A DNA stretch of 64,000 bases from a virus. Positions 1-9,161 of this stretch are shown one piece after another. Position 1 is the stretch's first letter, and every line of letters starts with the position of its first letter. A program made the position numbers and the translations under genes. The notes beneath the pieces are model-generated. The model was not told the DNA's origin. It made no database searches and was given only the letters and a program-made list of their open reading frames with translations. The stretch covers positions 23,843-87,842 of the IMG/VR virus record IMGVR_UViG_3300027917_000033. The stretch is one strand, 5' to 3'.

Positions 1-650
1 TTGTCCGAATCCAAAAACTTTTGTCTCTTCTTGGGGTCTTCTGCCATCTCTCTTGATCTGACTTCACCTACATTGTAATAACCAATTAGATTGTCGGACT
101 TGTCGCCCATTAGTGCCTTAGTTACAATGACATCGATGGACGGCTTTGGCAACACTTGTTGGTCTTTTGATAACGGATTATATATTGAAACATGGCCGTA
201 TTTGTATGGAATCTGCTGGAAGTCCCCGTCACTTGATACAATTACAGTTTTTCCATTGTTTATCGAGCAGAATGCATATATTAAATCGTCTGCTTCCATA
301 GCAGGCACGTAGTATTGTCTACAATTCATGTCCTGGAAAAACAGAATAGCTAAACTTAATTGGCGTTTCAATTCTTCGCGTATATTGAACCCTAGATCCT
401 TGTACTTATCAACCCTGTGCTCTTTATAATATGGCAGTATGCCTCTGCGCCATACTTCGTTTCTTGGGGCATCCCAAAAGACATGCACGGCTTTGGGTTT
501 TAGTAGATTAATATAATTGCTTAGAAACCTTATCAGTATTACCGCATAATCATGCCCAGTACTCTTAAAATAAGAGTCGTAATAGCCAGCAAAAATTGCT
601 CGATATATCGAGTTTTTGCCATCAATTAGTAGGTGTTCAACATCTTCCAT
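1..650 (-). CDS. 5'-3' exonuclease / RNase H of the FEN-1 family, partial
   Basis: About 216 residues are visible; the C-terminal part lies beyond base 1. The protein opens with LLIDGKNSIYRAIF, the first metal-binding aspartate block of the 5' nuclease family (T4 RNase H, T5 exonuclease, Pol I 5' domain). EADD (119-122) and SSDGDF (139-144) are the next acidic clusters and MGDKSDN (181-187) leads into the helix-hairpin-helix. Family members remove RNA primers and 5' flaps at the fork. It is the last visible gene of the minus-strand replication block and is separated from the SSB gene by a strong hairpin. Start ATG at 650, without a clear Shine-Dalgarno (SD) sequence. Confidence 0.85.
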   Translation of the reverse strand, partial: MEDVEHLLIDGKNSIYRAIFAGYYDSYFKSTGHDYAVILIRFLSNYINLLKPKAVHVFWDAPRNEVWRRGILPYYKEHRVDKYKDLGFNIREELKRQLSLAILFFQDMNCRQYYVPAMEADDLIYAFCSINNGKTVIVSSDGDFQQIPYKYGHVSIYNPLSKDQQVLPKPSIDVIVTKALMGDKSDNLIGYYNVGEVRSREMAEDPKKRQKFLDSD

Positions 651-658
651 ATAAGGAA

Positions 659-682
659 TGGGGGCAGGTTTCCCTGCCCCCA
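659..682 (-). terminator. 10-bp hairpin with GAAA loop between SSB and nuclease genes
   Basis: Bases 659-668 pair perfectly with 673-682; read on the minus strand the loop is GAAA, a GNRA tetraloop. It lies 28 bases past the stop of the SSB gene and 9 bases before the nuclease start. There is no U-run after it, so it may be an mRNA processing or stability element rather than an intrinsic terminator. Confidence 0.6.
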
Positions 683-709
683 CCCGCACTACCATGAGCA
701 CCGGAGAGG

Positions 710-1753
710 TTAGATATTATCGTCCTTAATTTGCCCCATTAGTTTTTGTAACTCAGGATCATCGATTTCACTAACTGAAGATTGTGGCTCTGGCGCTGAT
801 TTTGGTGCTGGCGCTGACGCCTTCTCTGGTTGCGTCGATTTGGTGCTGCTTGGCATACACTCCTCTTCGTCTTCGTCACTCTTTGGCGTGCTTTTCTTTG
901 GTGCATCCTTAGGCGTTTCAAGGGCATCTGTGCTTCCGGTGCCGACTTTACTCAGCATTTCGGTCAGAGCAGCAACATCTCTAGGTGGCACCTTATCCCA
1001 GATATCAAAACGCTGGTCAAGAATCGTTTGAATTTCATCGCTTGAATCTGCCAACTGGTATTTGCTGGTCAAAAACTTGGACTTTTCGTAGTTATTGTAC
1101 CCGCCCTTGTGCGTTATTTCAAGCTGGAAGATCAAGCATTCGTGTGGATCATAGAAGATGCCCCATGGAAGCGGATCCTCAGCATCTCCTGGTCCACTAC
1201 GCATTAATACTTCTTCAGTCTTATCAAAGACTGTTTTTGGCATATTGTACCACATCACCTTACCATGTAGGTCAGTTGGGTTAACTTTCGACGGTGGGAA
1301 GTAAATGTTGACATTGAATGATGGCCTCGGCAGATATAGCTTGCTGATCCTCCTGCGTTCTTCTTCAATGTCAGTCTGGTTTCTGAGCTCGAAGCCCAGC
1401 TCACACCATGGGCATTGCTCGTCGTCAAATAGCCTTGGGCATCCGTATGGCCTAGTATTGATCCAATGCAGCCCGCCATTTACCGAGAAAGATACTTCTA
1501 CAAGTCGTCTCTCTTCGATGGTTTCGGCTGATGGTTCTTGCCCGGCAACTTTATACATGGTTTTTGTTACTGTGCCCCCAGCGCACTTCTCCCCCTTTAT
1601 CAGCCCAGGCAATATGATAAATCTGAATTTAGCTGTTTCATCAGGTTTTACGTTAGGGGGCCTAAATTGATTTGGGTCTCTACTCCCACTTTTCTGTTCT
1701 TTCATTCCCTTTTGAATTTTAGCTAACAATTTTTGCCTCTGTTCTGAATCCAT
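710..1753 (-). CDS. single-stranded DNA-binding protein, T4 gp32-like
   Basis: 347 residues. It has the gp32 layout: a basic N-terminus, an OB-fold core with a cysteine cluster (INTRPYGCP ... CPWC, about 105-125) in the place of the gp32 zinc site, and a C-terminal third rich in Lys, Pro, Ser, Asp and Glu ending in an acidic tail (DDPELQKLMGQIKDD), the part that in T4 recruits partners. Role in the family: coats single strands during replication and recombination. ATG at 1753 is chosen because AGGAGG lies just upstream. It is followed by the nuclease and preceded by the UvsY-like gene, the set of proteins gp32 works with. Confidence 0.8.
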   Translation of the reverse strand: MDSEQRQKLLAKIQKGMKEQKSGSRDPNQFRPPNVKPDETAKFRFIILPGLIKGEKCAGGTVTKTMYKVAGQEPSAETIEERRLVEVSFSVNGGLHWINTRPYGCPRLFDDEQCPWCELGFELRNQTDIEEERRRISKLYLPRPSFNVNIYFPPSKVNPTDLHGKVMWYNMPKTVFDKTEEVLMRSGPGDAEDPLPWGIFYDPHECLIFQLEITHKGGYNNYEKSKFLTSKYQLADSSDEIQTILDQRFDIWDKVPPRDVAALTEMLSKVGTGSTDALETPKDAPKKSTPKSDEDEEECMPSSTKSTQPEKASAPAPKSAPEPQSSVSEIDDPELQKLMGQIKDDNI

Positions 1754-1761
1754 CACTCCTC

Positions 1762-2247
1762 CTAAGTCGATTCTCTCTGCTCTTGGCGCTTAAATCCAGC
1801 TAATGACCGGAGATGGTCAGATTTCATCTTGATTGCGTCAACTATGTTGTATAACTTACCCATAGTTCTATTCGCAAGGATAAGTTGAGTCTCTATCCTT
1901 AATAGCTCATCATCCTTTTCGACCAATTCCCTAAATACCTTTTCCGGGATTTTTGGCCAATCTTCTTTTCTCGATTCCTGTATGATCATTTCATAGGCTA
2001 TAGCTCTTCTCCTTTTTGCTTTTCTATCTAAACTTGCTACTGTCGCTTTCTGTTCGCTATATACAGCAGCCCAAAATGCAAACTCTTGCGGAGTTGTAGT
2101 TAGGTCTTCCTCCAATGTTTCGTAGTCAATCTTTAAATCGGGTCTGAAGTCTCTTTCTACGATATTCTTTTCACCCATATCGACTCTGATTCTGATAACC
2201 CGCTTTATTAAATCTTCACTCAGATTCTCTGAGAACCAGTCCTTCAT
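1762..2247 (-). CDS. UvsY-like recombination mediator
   Basis: 161 residues, nearly all helical and charged. The spacing of segments follows T4 UvsY: a central run of Lys/Arg-rich helix (KRRRAIAYEMI), then a segment resembling the UvsY D-T-S-L-Q stretch (LRIETQLILANRTMGKLYNIVDAIKMK, given here in parts: LRIETQL at about 117) and a closing LRSLAGF. UvsY loads the recombinase onto gp32-coated DNA; here the partners would be the gp32-like protein next door and the RecA at 5.3-6.4 kb. The call rests on pattern similarity and on position between SSB and polymerase, so it is moderate. It overlaps the next gene by 4 bases. Confidence 0.5.
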   Translation of the reverse strand: MKDWFSENLSEDLIKRVIRIRVDMGEKNIVERDFRPDLKIDYETLEEDLTTTPQEFAFWAAVYSEQKATVASLDRKAKRRRAIAYEMIIQESRKEDWPKIPEKVFRELVEKDDELLRIETQLILANRTMGKLYNIVDAIKMKSDHLRSLAGFKRQEQREST

Positions 2248-3353
2248 CTGAAATCCCTATAAAATTTCCATTCTTTCCAAACCTTCCCGATATATACTCT
2301 CAACGGGAATCTTGGGAACTCATCTAGCGGCTTTATCATGATATCAGATGCGGCTTTTATGATATGTGGAACCAATCCGGGCCTGCTAGCAAATACGACC
2401 GAATCATGTGTTTCAGTCACCAGATACTTCTTTAATTCAGGTGCCATGCGTATCAAGCTTGATTGCATAGCATGCGCAACCGTTCCCTGCAGCACAGCAT
2501 TAAATACACTTTTTTCGTCTCTGTCACCAATTTTAAATCGTCTACCTAGCAAAGAACTCAGGTAGCCATCCTTTGCCAACTTTTGTGCCTGTTTGATCAT
2601 CCACTCTCTTAATTCAGGAAATACTTCCAATATTGGTGACTCCAAATCTATCGAGTATATTGTTCTAAGATATAGTCTTTTGCATTCATCACGAGGTATG
2701 TCTAATGCTTCGCTCAGCATCGTGTGTGGGTCTGACTTCTGAAAGCTCTCATTTAGGTATTCGTCATTAGAAAACGCTGCGGCAGCTCTAATGTCAGCTG
2801 CTATCCAATCAAGACAGACTAATACGTCTTCGTCATTGCCGGTGTTTATTGGCGTACCATTCGTTATGCCTTGCATGTTATATCTAGTACATCTAGACCT
2901 ACCTGTAAACGTATCCAATTCATAGCTAGGGTAGACACGTTGCTCATCTAGGTACAATTCTCTGCTTTCCATAACCTTATAGACTTCAGCGCTTCTGCCA
3001 AGCAAGTTCCGCCATTTGGTCGGTTGTGGGTTGGCGCTGATGATTGTTTGGAATAACATCGCAAGTTGCTTGTCGCTTGCTCCGTTCGGTACGTGAATAT
3101 TTAACTGGTTAAGCTTGCTGGTATCGAGTATGTTGAAAGCGTAGAGATGTGCTTTAGGGTTGTTTAGTAGAACCTGTGTTTTGCTTGATGTAATTATTTC
3201 TGATATCTGACTGATAGTTTTGTTAACTTCATACAAAGTTTTCCCGGTCCCCTTAGCATACAATGGGTATGTGCTATTGTGCTCGCCATCGTTTATAAAT
3301 GTAACTAGCGGCTTTGGTGGCGTGTTGCTATCGAATGCCGTAAAGATGATCAT
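2244..3353 (-). CDS. short family A DNA polymerase-like protein
   Basis: 369 residues, far shorter than Pol I or T7 polymerase; only the palm and fingers region is recognisable. Seen in order: TGRSRCTRYNMQGI (150-163, the T-G-R and N-x-Q block), motif A around CLDWIAADIRA (Asp182), SDPHTMLSEAL, an O-helix-like RDECKRLYLRTIY (221-233) and motif C THDSVVF. Two catalytic aspartates are in place, but motif C reads H-D-S where Pol I has H-D-E. There is no 3'-5' exonuclease domain. A second polymerase (split DnaE) lies at 11.6-16.5 kb, so this may act in repair or gap filling, or on an unusual template. ATGA-type overlaps join it to both neighbours. Confidence 0.7.
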   Translation of the reverse strand: MIIFTAFDSNTPPKPLVTFINDGEHNSTYPLYAKGTGKTLYEVNKTISQISEIITSSKTQVLLNNPKAHLYAFNILDTSKLNQLNIHVPNGASDKQLAMLFQTIISANPQPTKWRNLLGRSAEVYKVMESRELYLDEQRVYPSYELDTFTGRSRCTRYNMQGITNGTPINTGNDEDVLVCLDWIAADIRAAAAFSNDEYLNESFQKSDPHTMLSEALDIPRDECKRLYLRTIYSIDLESPILEVFPELREWMIKQAQKLAKDGYLSSLLGRRFKIGDRDEKSVFNAVLQGTVAHAMQSSLIRMAPELKKYLVTETHDSVVFASRPGLVPHIIKAASDIMIKPLDEFPRFPLRVYIGKVWKEWKFYRDFR

Positions 3354-3742
3354 GTATAATATTGGCGCTTCTTCTTCGGCTTTCGTAGATTGTTTTTTAT
3401 CTCGTCAACTTCTCCGGGTTGCCTAAGACTTGCGTATGGGTCTTCTCCTTTGTCTAGCTTGTATAGATCCATGTCTCTTTGACAACCTTTTCTGTCGAGA
3501 TAGCCATATCCACGAATGTAAGATACTGGTGCGCCAATGCCCTCAAGAGTTTTGATGGCTTCTCCGTTGCATAGAGGGCACTTGATAGGTGGGTCCAATA
3601 ACATCCGATGTCTTTCTTCCCATACTAAATCACCGCTCTTTACAGCGACAATTGTATTTTTTATGGTATTCTTTTTGCCTGTTTGTTTCTTAAGATCATC
3701 AAATTTACACCCCTTAGCACATCTATAATGATATGTTGGCAT
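3350..3742 (-). CDS. zinc-ribbon protein, FmdB-like N-terminus
   Basis: 130 residues. It starts MPTYHYRCAKGC and has a second pair CPLC at about 76-79, the layout of FmdB-type zinc ribbons, followed by a charged C-terminus (RKPKKKRQYY). It sits between helicase and polymerase genes, with a 4-base overlap to the polymerase, so a replication accessory role is plausible but not shown. Confidence 0.6.
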   Translation of the reverse strand: MPTYHYRCAKGCKFDDLKKQTGKKNTIKNTIVAVKSGDLVWEERHRMLLDPPIKCPLCNGEAIKTLEGIGAPVSYIRGYGYLDRKGCQRDMDLYKLDKGEDPYASLRQPGEVDEIKNNLRKPKKKRQYYT

Positions 3743-5065
3743 TTAACCTCCTATGGCTTTGTATGGATCTACCTGGACAACCATTGTATCATAATTTACT
3801 TTAGCGCTCAATGTTCTGAATCTCGGCCCATTCCTGTTTTTGGCTATATAAAATCTGATACGATTCTGCTTGTATTCGTCAGGAGTTTGGTTTAGACTAA
3901 CCACATAATCTGAAGGCATCATTTTGCCATATGATTCTGCTGCGCGATTGACGTCGATCAAATTGCCGCCATCACCAGGTCCGTTCTTGCCTTTGTCTTT
4001 CTTGACTTCCCTATTTGTCTGTGTTGCAGTAAACAGCAATACATTTTCCTTCTTGGCCAACCCACGCAACTCAGTAGATACGCTCTTTTGCTTTATATAA
4101 TCTTCCTTATTATATGCGGACCGCCTTGAAACCATCAGCTCCAAATAATCGATGATAACCACATCAGGGTTCCAGCCCTTCGTCCTCTTTAACCACTTTA
4201 TGACCTGGTGTATAGTATCGACACTAATTTCATCTGGCGGAAACTCATAAATTATTATATCACCGCTAGACCCGGCACGTTCTCTATCAATTCGTTCAAC
4301 CATTCTGTCTTTGTTTGAATATCTTTGTGAAATCGGCATTCTAGTAAAGACACCGCTGTACCTCAATTTAGTCTTGTGTGTTGAGATCTCCAATGTTATG
4401 TGCAGGACTTTCTGGTTTGCTCTGAAGCACATAGCACCGGTATTGACTAGTATCATAGTTTTCCCAATACCGGTTGGTGCCATCCAGACAAAAACATCGC
4501 CCTTTGTTGGCCCACCCTCATTGATCCATCTATCAAGATCTTTAAAGCCGGTCGTAAGTTTTACCTCTGTGCTTGTATCAAATATCGTTTGATATGTCTT
4601 AAAGAATTGATCACCAGTCTGTGATACATCTACTATCCTTTGGGCATTTTCTACTATGTCGCCCAATGAGTCAAAATCGCCTCTGTCATATGCATCCATT
4701 GCGTCTTTGCTGTATAGTAAACCGTAAGCTTTTTCTCTTGCCCATCCGATAAGAGTGTCTTTGACAACCGGGATCTCCCTTGGATCAGATTCGCGGTCGA
4801 TTATGTCTATGACGTCCTGGTATTCGTCATCTACTGTAAGCCTTTTTAATGCTATATCTTTAACCATCTCCCGTGTTGGTACGATTTCGTGCTGCTCATA
4901 CAACATATCTATGATTGCGAACACGTATTGTACGGCAGGATTGTTGAAATATTTTACGTCGAGGTGTTGGCCAACTGAACTATAAAATTCTGGTGAGGAG
5001 AATGCTAATGATATTATTGCTTTTTCTTCATTTGGTCCAAATGGTTGGTTAAGACTCTGATCCAT
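3743..5065 (-). CDS. replicative DNA helicase, DnaB / gp41 type
   Basis: About 440 residues from ATG 5065 (an upstream in-frame start at 5083 would overlap the neighbour more). N-terminal helical domain (PNEEKAIISLAF), then a RecA-like motor: Walker A APTGIGKT, an H-x-T-L-E block (VLHITLEIS), Walker B VVIIDYLEL, the sensor TATQTNREV and a C-terminal arginine region (IAKNRNGPR). The family forms a hexameric ring that unwinds the fork 5' to 3'. No primase gene is recognised in the window. It ends one base before the zinc-ribbon gene begins. Confidence 0.9.
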   Translation of the reverse strand: MDQSLNQPFGPNEEKAIISLAFSSPEFYSSVGQHLDVKYFNNPAVQYVFAIIDMLYEQHEIVPTREMVKDIALKRLTVDDEYQDVIDIIDRESDPREIPVVKDTLIGWAREKAYGLLYSKDAMDAYDRGDFDSLGDIVENAQRIVDVSQTGDQFFKTYQTIFDTSTEVKLTTGFKDLDRWINEGGPTKGDVFVWMAPTGIGKTMILVNTGAMCFRANQKVLHITLEISTHKTKLRYSGVFTRMPISQRYSNKDRMVERIDRERAGSSGDIIIYEFPPDEISVDTIHQVIKWLKRTKGWNPDVVIIDYLELMVSRRSAYNKEDYIKQKSVSTELRGLAKKENVLLFTATQTNREVKKDKGKNGPGDGGNLIDVNRAAESYGKMMPSDYVVSLNQTPDEYKQNRIRFYIAKNRNGPRFRTLSAKVNYDTMVVQVDPYKAIGG

Positions 5066-5384
5066 TAGGAAAATGCTTATCAATCAGTTCATTGATTTTG
5101 TTTAGTTTTCTGGTTAGGGCAGCTCTAACCAGAAGAAAGGCTTCCTCCATGCCTATCAGTTCTCTTTCATCAAAATACATCGTCCTTGGGTTCTTGAGAT
5201 CTACCATGTCCATGACAGTAGCTTCAGATGGCAATCTCTGAGCAACGTCTATTGTGTAAAGCCATTTGCCCCTTATCCTGGTGACCCCTGTAATTTGATA
5301 CGCTTCTAAATGACCGATTTTGGCCGATGCTAGAAGATATACTATATCAGTTATGCTCCACGTCGGCGCAGGCGTCGTCGTCAT
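5049..5384 (-). CDS. hypothetical protein between RecA and helicase
   Basis: 111 residues, not recognised. Mixed alpha/beta with an amphipathic C-terminal helix ([17 protein letters not shown]). Its start lies 38 bases inside the RecA gene and its end overlaps the helicase start, so it is translationally coupled to both. By position a helicase loader or recombination accessory is conceivable; nothing in the sequence proves it. Confidence 0.6.
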   Translation of the reverse strand: MTTTPAPTWSITDIVYLLASAKIGHLEAYQITGVTRIRGKWLYTIDVAQRLPSEATVMDMVDLKNPRTMYFDERELIGMEEAFLLVRAALTRKLNKINELIDKHFPNGSES

Positions 5385-6396
5385 TCTTGATTCTCCTAAG
5401 CGGCATCATTTCATCTAGAACTGCTTCCATCAGCTCGTCATAGATTTCCTGGTTATTTTTGAGGAATTCTACAGCCGCTTGTTTTCCATTGCCGACTCTA
5501 AAATCATTGTAACTATACCATGATCCTGACTTGTCAAGCTTTTTGCTCTTCACGCCAAGATCAATAATTTCCGATTCCCTACATATTCCTTCACTAAAAA
5601 CGATGTCGAATTCTGCTTTCCTGAATGGTGGTGCTACTTTATTCTTAATGACATTGGCTCTTACCCTGTTGCCTATTTTGTCTTTACCGTCTCCACTGTC
5701 TCCACCTCCCTTGGGTGCATCGATAGATGACACACGCCTCAAATCGATTCGCACGGAGGCATAAAATTTCAATGCACGCCCACCGGGAGTGGTTTCTGGG
5801 CTGCCAAACATCACGCCTATTTTCTCCCTCAATTGGTTGATAAAAACTAGCGCGGTCTTGCTTTTATTAACGATACCTTTAAGCCTACGACAGGCTTTCG
5901 ACATCAATTTAGCCTGGGCACCGATATTCGCATCCTTGTACTCACCGTCTAATTCAGCCTGTGGAACCAATGCGGCCACCGAGTCAATTATTACAATGTC
6001 TATTTTGTTTGATTTACACAGGATCTCAGCTATTTCAAGAGCCTCTTCGCCACTATCTGGCTGTGAAATCATCAACTCATCGATATTAACGCCGATATTT
6101 CTGGCGTATTGAAAATCCAATGCGTGTTCTACGTCAACAAACGCTGCCGTACCACCTCGTTTTTGGGCTTGTGCTATGGTTTCTAGCGCGAGGGTCGTCT
6201 TGCCGCTTGCTTCTGGGCCGAATACCTCGCATATGCGCCCCCTCGGGATTCCGCCAACGCCAAGAGCTATATCTAAATTAATAGACCCGCTTGGAATTGA
6301 TTCAATGTTCTTGTTGACGACTGTATCACCACGGATAATTGCGCCTTCGCCAAATTTCTTGCGTATTTCTTCAAAAGGATCAATCTGATCTACCAC
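5347..6396 (-). CDS. recA: RecA recombinase, bacterial type
   Basis: 349 residues, close to the 350 of bacterial RecA. Walker [10 protein letters not shown] (~60-68), the IDSVAALVP Walker B block, [14 protein letters not shown] (loop L1/L2 region with [12 protein letters not shown]) and the acidic C-terminus are all present. It promotes strand exchange on single strands coated by SSB. A Gly/Asp-rich insert ([14 protein letters not shown], ~225-240) lengthens the region before [12 protein letters not shown]4-like phages usually carry UvsX instead, so a bacterial-type RecA beside gp32- and UvsY-like genes is a mixed set. Confidence 0.95.
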   Translation of the reverse strand: MVDQIDPFEEIRKKFGEGAIIRGDTVVNKNIESIPSGSINLDIALGVGGIPRGRICEVFGPEASGKTTLALETIAQAQKRGGTAAFVDVEHALDFQYARNIGVNIDELMISQPDSGEEALEIAEILCKSNKIDIVIIDSVAALVPQAELDGEYKDANIGAQAKLMSKACRRLKGIVNKSKTALVFINQLREKIGVMFGSPETTPGGRALKFYASVRIDLRRVSSIDAPKGGGDSGDGKDKIGNRVRANVIKNKVAPPFRKAEFDIVFSEGICRESEIIDLGVKSKKLDKSGSWYSYNDFRVGNGKQAAVEFLKNNQEIYDELMEAVLDEMMPLRRIKNDDDACADVEHN

Positions 6397-6634
6397 TTTT
6401 GTGCTCCTTAATCTTCCGGTTTATATAGCTTTGTGGGCTGTAAGACGCGACTAGTCTTATCGCGTTCAATGGCGCTCTCACTATTGTTTCGTCTTTGGCT
6501 ATCATCACATCATATCCGACTATAGCTACTATTGACCAGTCGCCGTCTGGTGTGGCTGCTCTGCCACGTGGGCCAGATACGAATTTAATATTCTTAGCAG
6601 AGATAATTCTAACTATGTCAAATTGCTTTAGCAA
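6380..6634 (-). CDS. hypothetical small protein upstream of recA
   Basis: 84 residues, not recognised. Predominantly beta ([15 protein letters not shown] ... [14 protein letters not shown]) with a basic tail, like a small SH3/KOW-type barrel. It overlaps the recA start by 17 bases and is the first gene of the minus-strand recA-helicase-polymerase operon, divergent from the plus-strand gene at 6687. Confidence 0.6.
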   Translation of the reverse strand: MLKQFDIVRIISAKNIKFVSGPRGRAATPDGDWSIVAIVGYDVMIAKDETIVRAPLNAIRLVASYSPQSYINRKIKEHKSGRSD

Positions 6635-6649
6635 TTTCTCAGCATCCTA

Positions 6650-6660
6650 ATCAAATGTAA
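6650..6660 (+). promoter_or_regulatory. candidate phage promoter box ATCAAATGTAA
   Basis: The 11-mer matches a motif, TTCAAATATAA, seen upstream of two minus-strand genes (18960-18970 and 20089-20099). Here 26 bases separate it from the ATG at 6687; in the other two the gap is 25. The fixed distance suggests a promoter or -10 element. Confidence 0.4.
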
Positions 6661-6686
6661 ATATAGATAAGGTATAGGAGGAAAGA

Positions 6687-7379
6687 ATGGCTCTCACCGA
6701 TAAAGAAAAAGCTTTACTAGAAGCAATTTCTACCATGCTTAAGCAGGACGCAAAGCTTGGGTTGCCCATTTCTAGCGAGACCTCACATACTTCTCAGTTT
6801 AGGTGGGAAGGTATTGATGACGCTTTCGCGCTGAAAGTATCTAAGTCTCCATTTGCTGAATCTATCAGCTCGGCTTTCTTTGCTGTGCATAGCCACAAAT
6901 ATATTGACAATCCGACGTTCAAATTATCTTTTGACAGAGAGATGTCCGCCAGGGCTGTACCGACGCCAGAGAAAGAACGTGCATTCAAATACTTAGAAGA
7001 AATGACAAAGGAACTATCCGGCACCAAACTATCTGAACATGATGCTGGATGGAATCCTAATATAGCAGATATTGCCGATATGACAAGGAATGCTGATAAT
7101 AGGGATTCAGAACAGAGCAAGCCATTCACTGGTGGTGGGCCCGCCCCAGATGGTGAAAGGGGCGGGAAGGGTGGAATCTACATGGAAGGATTCGAAGACG
7201 AAATCAAACACGACGGCTGGACGATAACATATAAGGTCACACCGGCTGATGATTCCATGAAACTCACGTTGGTAGAGGCCAAAAACGAGTCTGAATCGGT
7301 GGTTGATCAAGAAGAGATCCTCAAAAAACTCGATATGGCTGAAGAAGAATTCTGGAAATTAATTGCTAATGGTAATTGA
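6687..7379 (+). CDS. hypothetical acidic protein
   Basis: 230 residues, not recognised. Helical N-terminal half, a Gly-rich linker (FTGGGPAPDGERGGKGG, ~142-158), then a small beta domain (GWTITYKVTPADDSMKLTLVEAKN) and an acidic C-terminal helix. A good SD (GGAGGAAAG) stands just before the ATG and a candidate promoter box 26 bases further up. It begins a short plus-strand run of three genes. Confidence 0.7.
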   Translation: MALTDKEKALLEAISTMLKQDAKLGLPISSETSHTSQFRWEGIDDAFALKVSKSPFAESISSAFFAVHSHKYIDNPTFKLSFDREMSARAVPTPEKERAFKYLEEMTKELSGTKLSEHDAGWNPNIADIADMTRNADNRDSEQSKPFTGGGPAPDGERGGKGGIYMEGFEDEIKHDGWTITYKVTPADDSMKLTLVEAKNESESVVDQEEILKKLDMAEEEFWKLIANGN

Positions 7380-7686
7380 TGAGCAATCACTCCAAACAAT
7401 ATCTAGCAGGCTAAGAAACCCGCTCGAAAGAATATGTCTAACCGGTATTGATGAATGGAATCCCATATTCTCAAATGGATATGGGTTTGGCAGTGATAAA
7501 TTAGTCATACGGATGAAACCTGTCCACGATATCGACACAGATATAATTGGAATAGATACCAATCACATATTAGAAGTATTGCGTATAATGATCGGTGACA
7601 TATGCTCCATTGAAGATCTAGAAGTTGTGCAGAGAGATGGATGCACAGGATTCTTTATTGTAGTAGATCTTAATGAACTTATCTAA
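7369..7686 (+). CDS. hypothetical protein
   Basis: 105 residues from the ATG at 7369, which lies inside the end of the previous gene (11-base overlap, so coupled translation). Short alpha/beta protein with the pattern LVIRMKPVHDIDTDIIGID. No family recognised. Confidence 0.6.
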   Translation: MVIDEQSLQTISSRLRNPLERICLTGIDEWNPIFSNGYGFGSDKLVIRMKPVHDIDTDIIGIDTNHILEVLRIMIGDICSIEDLEVVQRDGCTGFFIVVDLNELI

Positions 7687-7696
7687 TTTACACACG

Positions 7697-7990
7697 ATGA
7701 GAATAGCTTTTGACAAATACAAAGCTTTGCTAACTAAAGAACTAGACCCCAATAGCCCAGAATTAACCGGGCAGCCAGCAGAGCCAACACTAGGCCTGCC
7801 ATCACAACCAGCTAGAAGTGGTGTACAGGACACCCCGCTTAAAACGCGCCACAGGAAATATTTCGGCGCATATACAAATCAACCAGCCACTGATAAGATT
7901 GGGTACCCAGATCAGGTGTGGAGCAACATCAAATCATTAAGCCCTAGCAGCAAGAAAATCAGACCATACAACGTCAACAGCCATCATTGA
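7697..7990 (+). CDS. hypothetical Pro-rich protein
   Basis: 97 residues. N-terminal helix then a Pro/Gln/Ser-rich, probably disordered segment and a basic Tyr-containing tail. Its end overlaps the convergent zinc-finger gene by 7 bases. Not recognised; the call as a gene rests on tight packing behind 7369-7686. Confidence 0.5.
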   Translation: MRIAFDKYKALLTKELDPNSPELTGQPAEPTLGLPSQPARSGVQDTPLKTRHRKYFGAYTNQPATDKIGYPDQVWSNIKSLSPSSKKIRPYNVNSHH

Positions 7991-8748
7991 CGTTCAAAAA
8001 TACCGCCACCATTACACTTTGGGCATGTTTGCTTTGGGTCTGTGCGAGCCTTGCCGCTGCCGCCGCATGCAGGGCAATCATTGATATTGTATCCACTTTT
8101 GCCGAAATGGTGAGAGTTGTCATTGGCCTTCGATGCTGCTGCCATAGATTCAAACCTTCTCTGTAGTTCGCGATTTCCAGTCTTAACAATTCTTATGTCG
8201 GTATTTCCGCCTTCGTTGTCAAATATCCTCTTTGGTAGCGGAATTGGTCCTCTGGTTGATGTCTCGACTACTTGATTCTCTTTGGCAGTAGTTTGTATTT
8301 TGCAATATGCGAGATCCTTTTGGCTGTATCCTGAGTGGCTTTCGACGCCGCTTGGCGGTTGTGTTGTTGGCTCTACTGGTGTGGGGCTCTCTGCTATCGG
8401 CTCAGCAATTGGCTGCTTTGTTTGCCTGTTTTTCTGGGGCACCAGCTTATGTGGTTTTGTGCTTATTGGTGCTGGTTTATGAACTGGTGGTTGCTTGCTT
8501 ATAACTGGTATATTGTTGATATCAACCCCAAGCTCAGCAGCAAGTTCCTGGAGCTGTTTCATTTTCTGCTGTCGCTTCTGTTCTTCAAGCCTATTCTTAC
8601 TATCTCTTTCGAGTTGCTGTCTGATAGACTTTGGGGTCTGGTCTTCGCAATTCTCACACAAAGCTACAGTATGTGGTTGTCCATCAACTTTAACGGTCAG
8701 GGTAGTATTTAAATTGACAGAACCACAAAACAAACATTTACCGGCCAT
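7984..8748 (-). CDS. protein with N-terminal zinc knuckle and C-terminal DnaJ-type zinc finger
   Basis: 254 residues. CLFCG and CENC (about 5-8 and 31-34) form one zinc site; a charged coiled coil and a long Pro/Gln/Thr linker follow; the C-terminus has CPACGGSGKA and CPKCNGGG, the repeat of DnaJ cysteine-rich domains. No J domain is present, so it is not a DnaJ. Possible scaffold or nucleic-acid binding role. GGAGG stands before the ATG and overlaps, on the other strand, the SD of the divergent gene at 8760. Confidence 0.65.
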   Translation of the reverse strand: MAGKCLFCGSVNLNTTLTVKVDGQPHTVALCENCEDQTPKSIRQQLERDSKNRLEEQKRQQKMKQLQELAAELGVDINNIPVISKQPPVHKPAPISTKPHKLVPQKNRQTKQPIAEPIAESPTPVEPTTQPPSGVESHSGYSQKDLAYCKIQTTAKENQVVETSTRGPIPLPKRIFDNEGGNTDIRIVKTGNRELQRRFESMAAASKANDNSHHFGKSGYNINDCPACGGSGKARTDPKQTCPKCNGGGIFERQ

Positions 8749-8759
8749 GGAGACCTCCG

Positions 8760-9161
8760 ATGGAAGATAAGATAGAAATCATCGAACTTGGATTGGACGA
8801 AGATCTTAAGAAGGATATTGAGGATTCGGCTAAATTGTCAGACGACATACAAATTAAATTGAAAAACCAAGTACAAGGTATGACCAAACAAATGATAAAT
8901 AAGAAAGCCCAAGAAAAGAAAAAATGGGAAGGAAAGTTAGATATTATATATGAAATTCTGTTAGAATCATACGAACGTGATCCACAGAAGCATGTTCCCA
9001 AAACTACCATAATAGAAGCCATATCGTGTAGTGACAAAGAACTATCAAGTACGATCTTGCGGTTTAAGCGTTATTTAAGAACCACCAAGGAAGACAAGTG
9101 GACATTGATGCGTAAAAAGGTTAGGGGCATAACTAGTTACGCACTTGCTCCCTTTGCCTAA
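8760..9161 (+). CDS. hypothetical helical protein
   Basis: 133 residues, highly charged and helical. The C-terminal part (YERDPQKHVPKTTIIEAI ... LRFKRYLRTT) reads like a winged helix-turn-helix, but no family was recognised. It starts 11 bases from the divergent gene at 8748, and its last 29 bases overlap the end of the uracil-DNA glycosylase gene. Confidence 0.55.
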   Translation: MEDKIEIIELGLDEDLKKDIEDSAKLSDDIQIKLKNQVQGMTKQMINKKAQEKKKWEGKLDIIYEILLESYERDPQKHVPKTTIIEAISCSDKELSSTILRFKRYLRTTKEDKWTLMRKKVRGITSYALAPFA

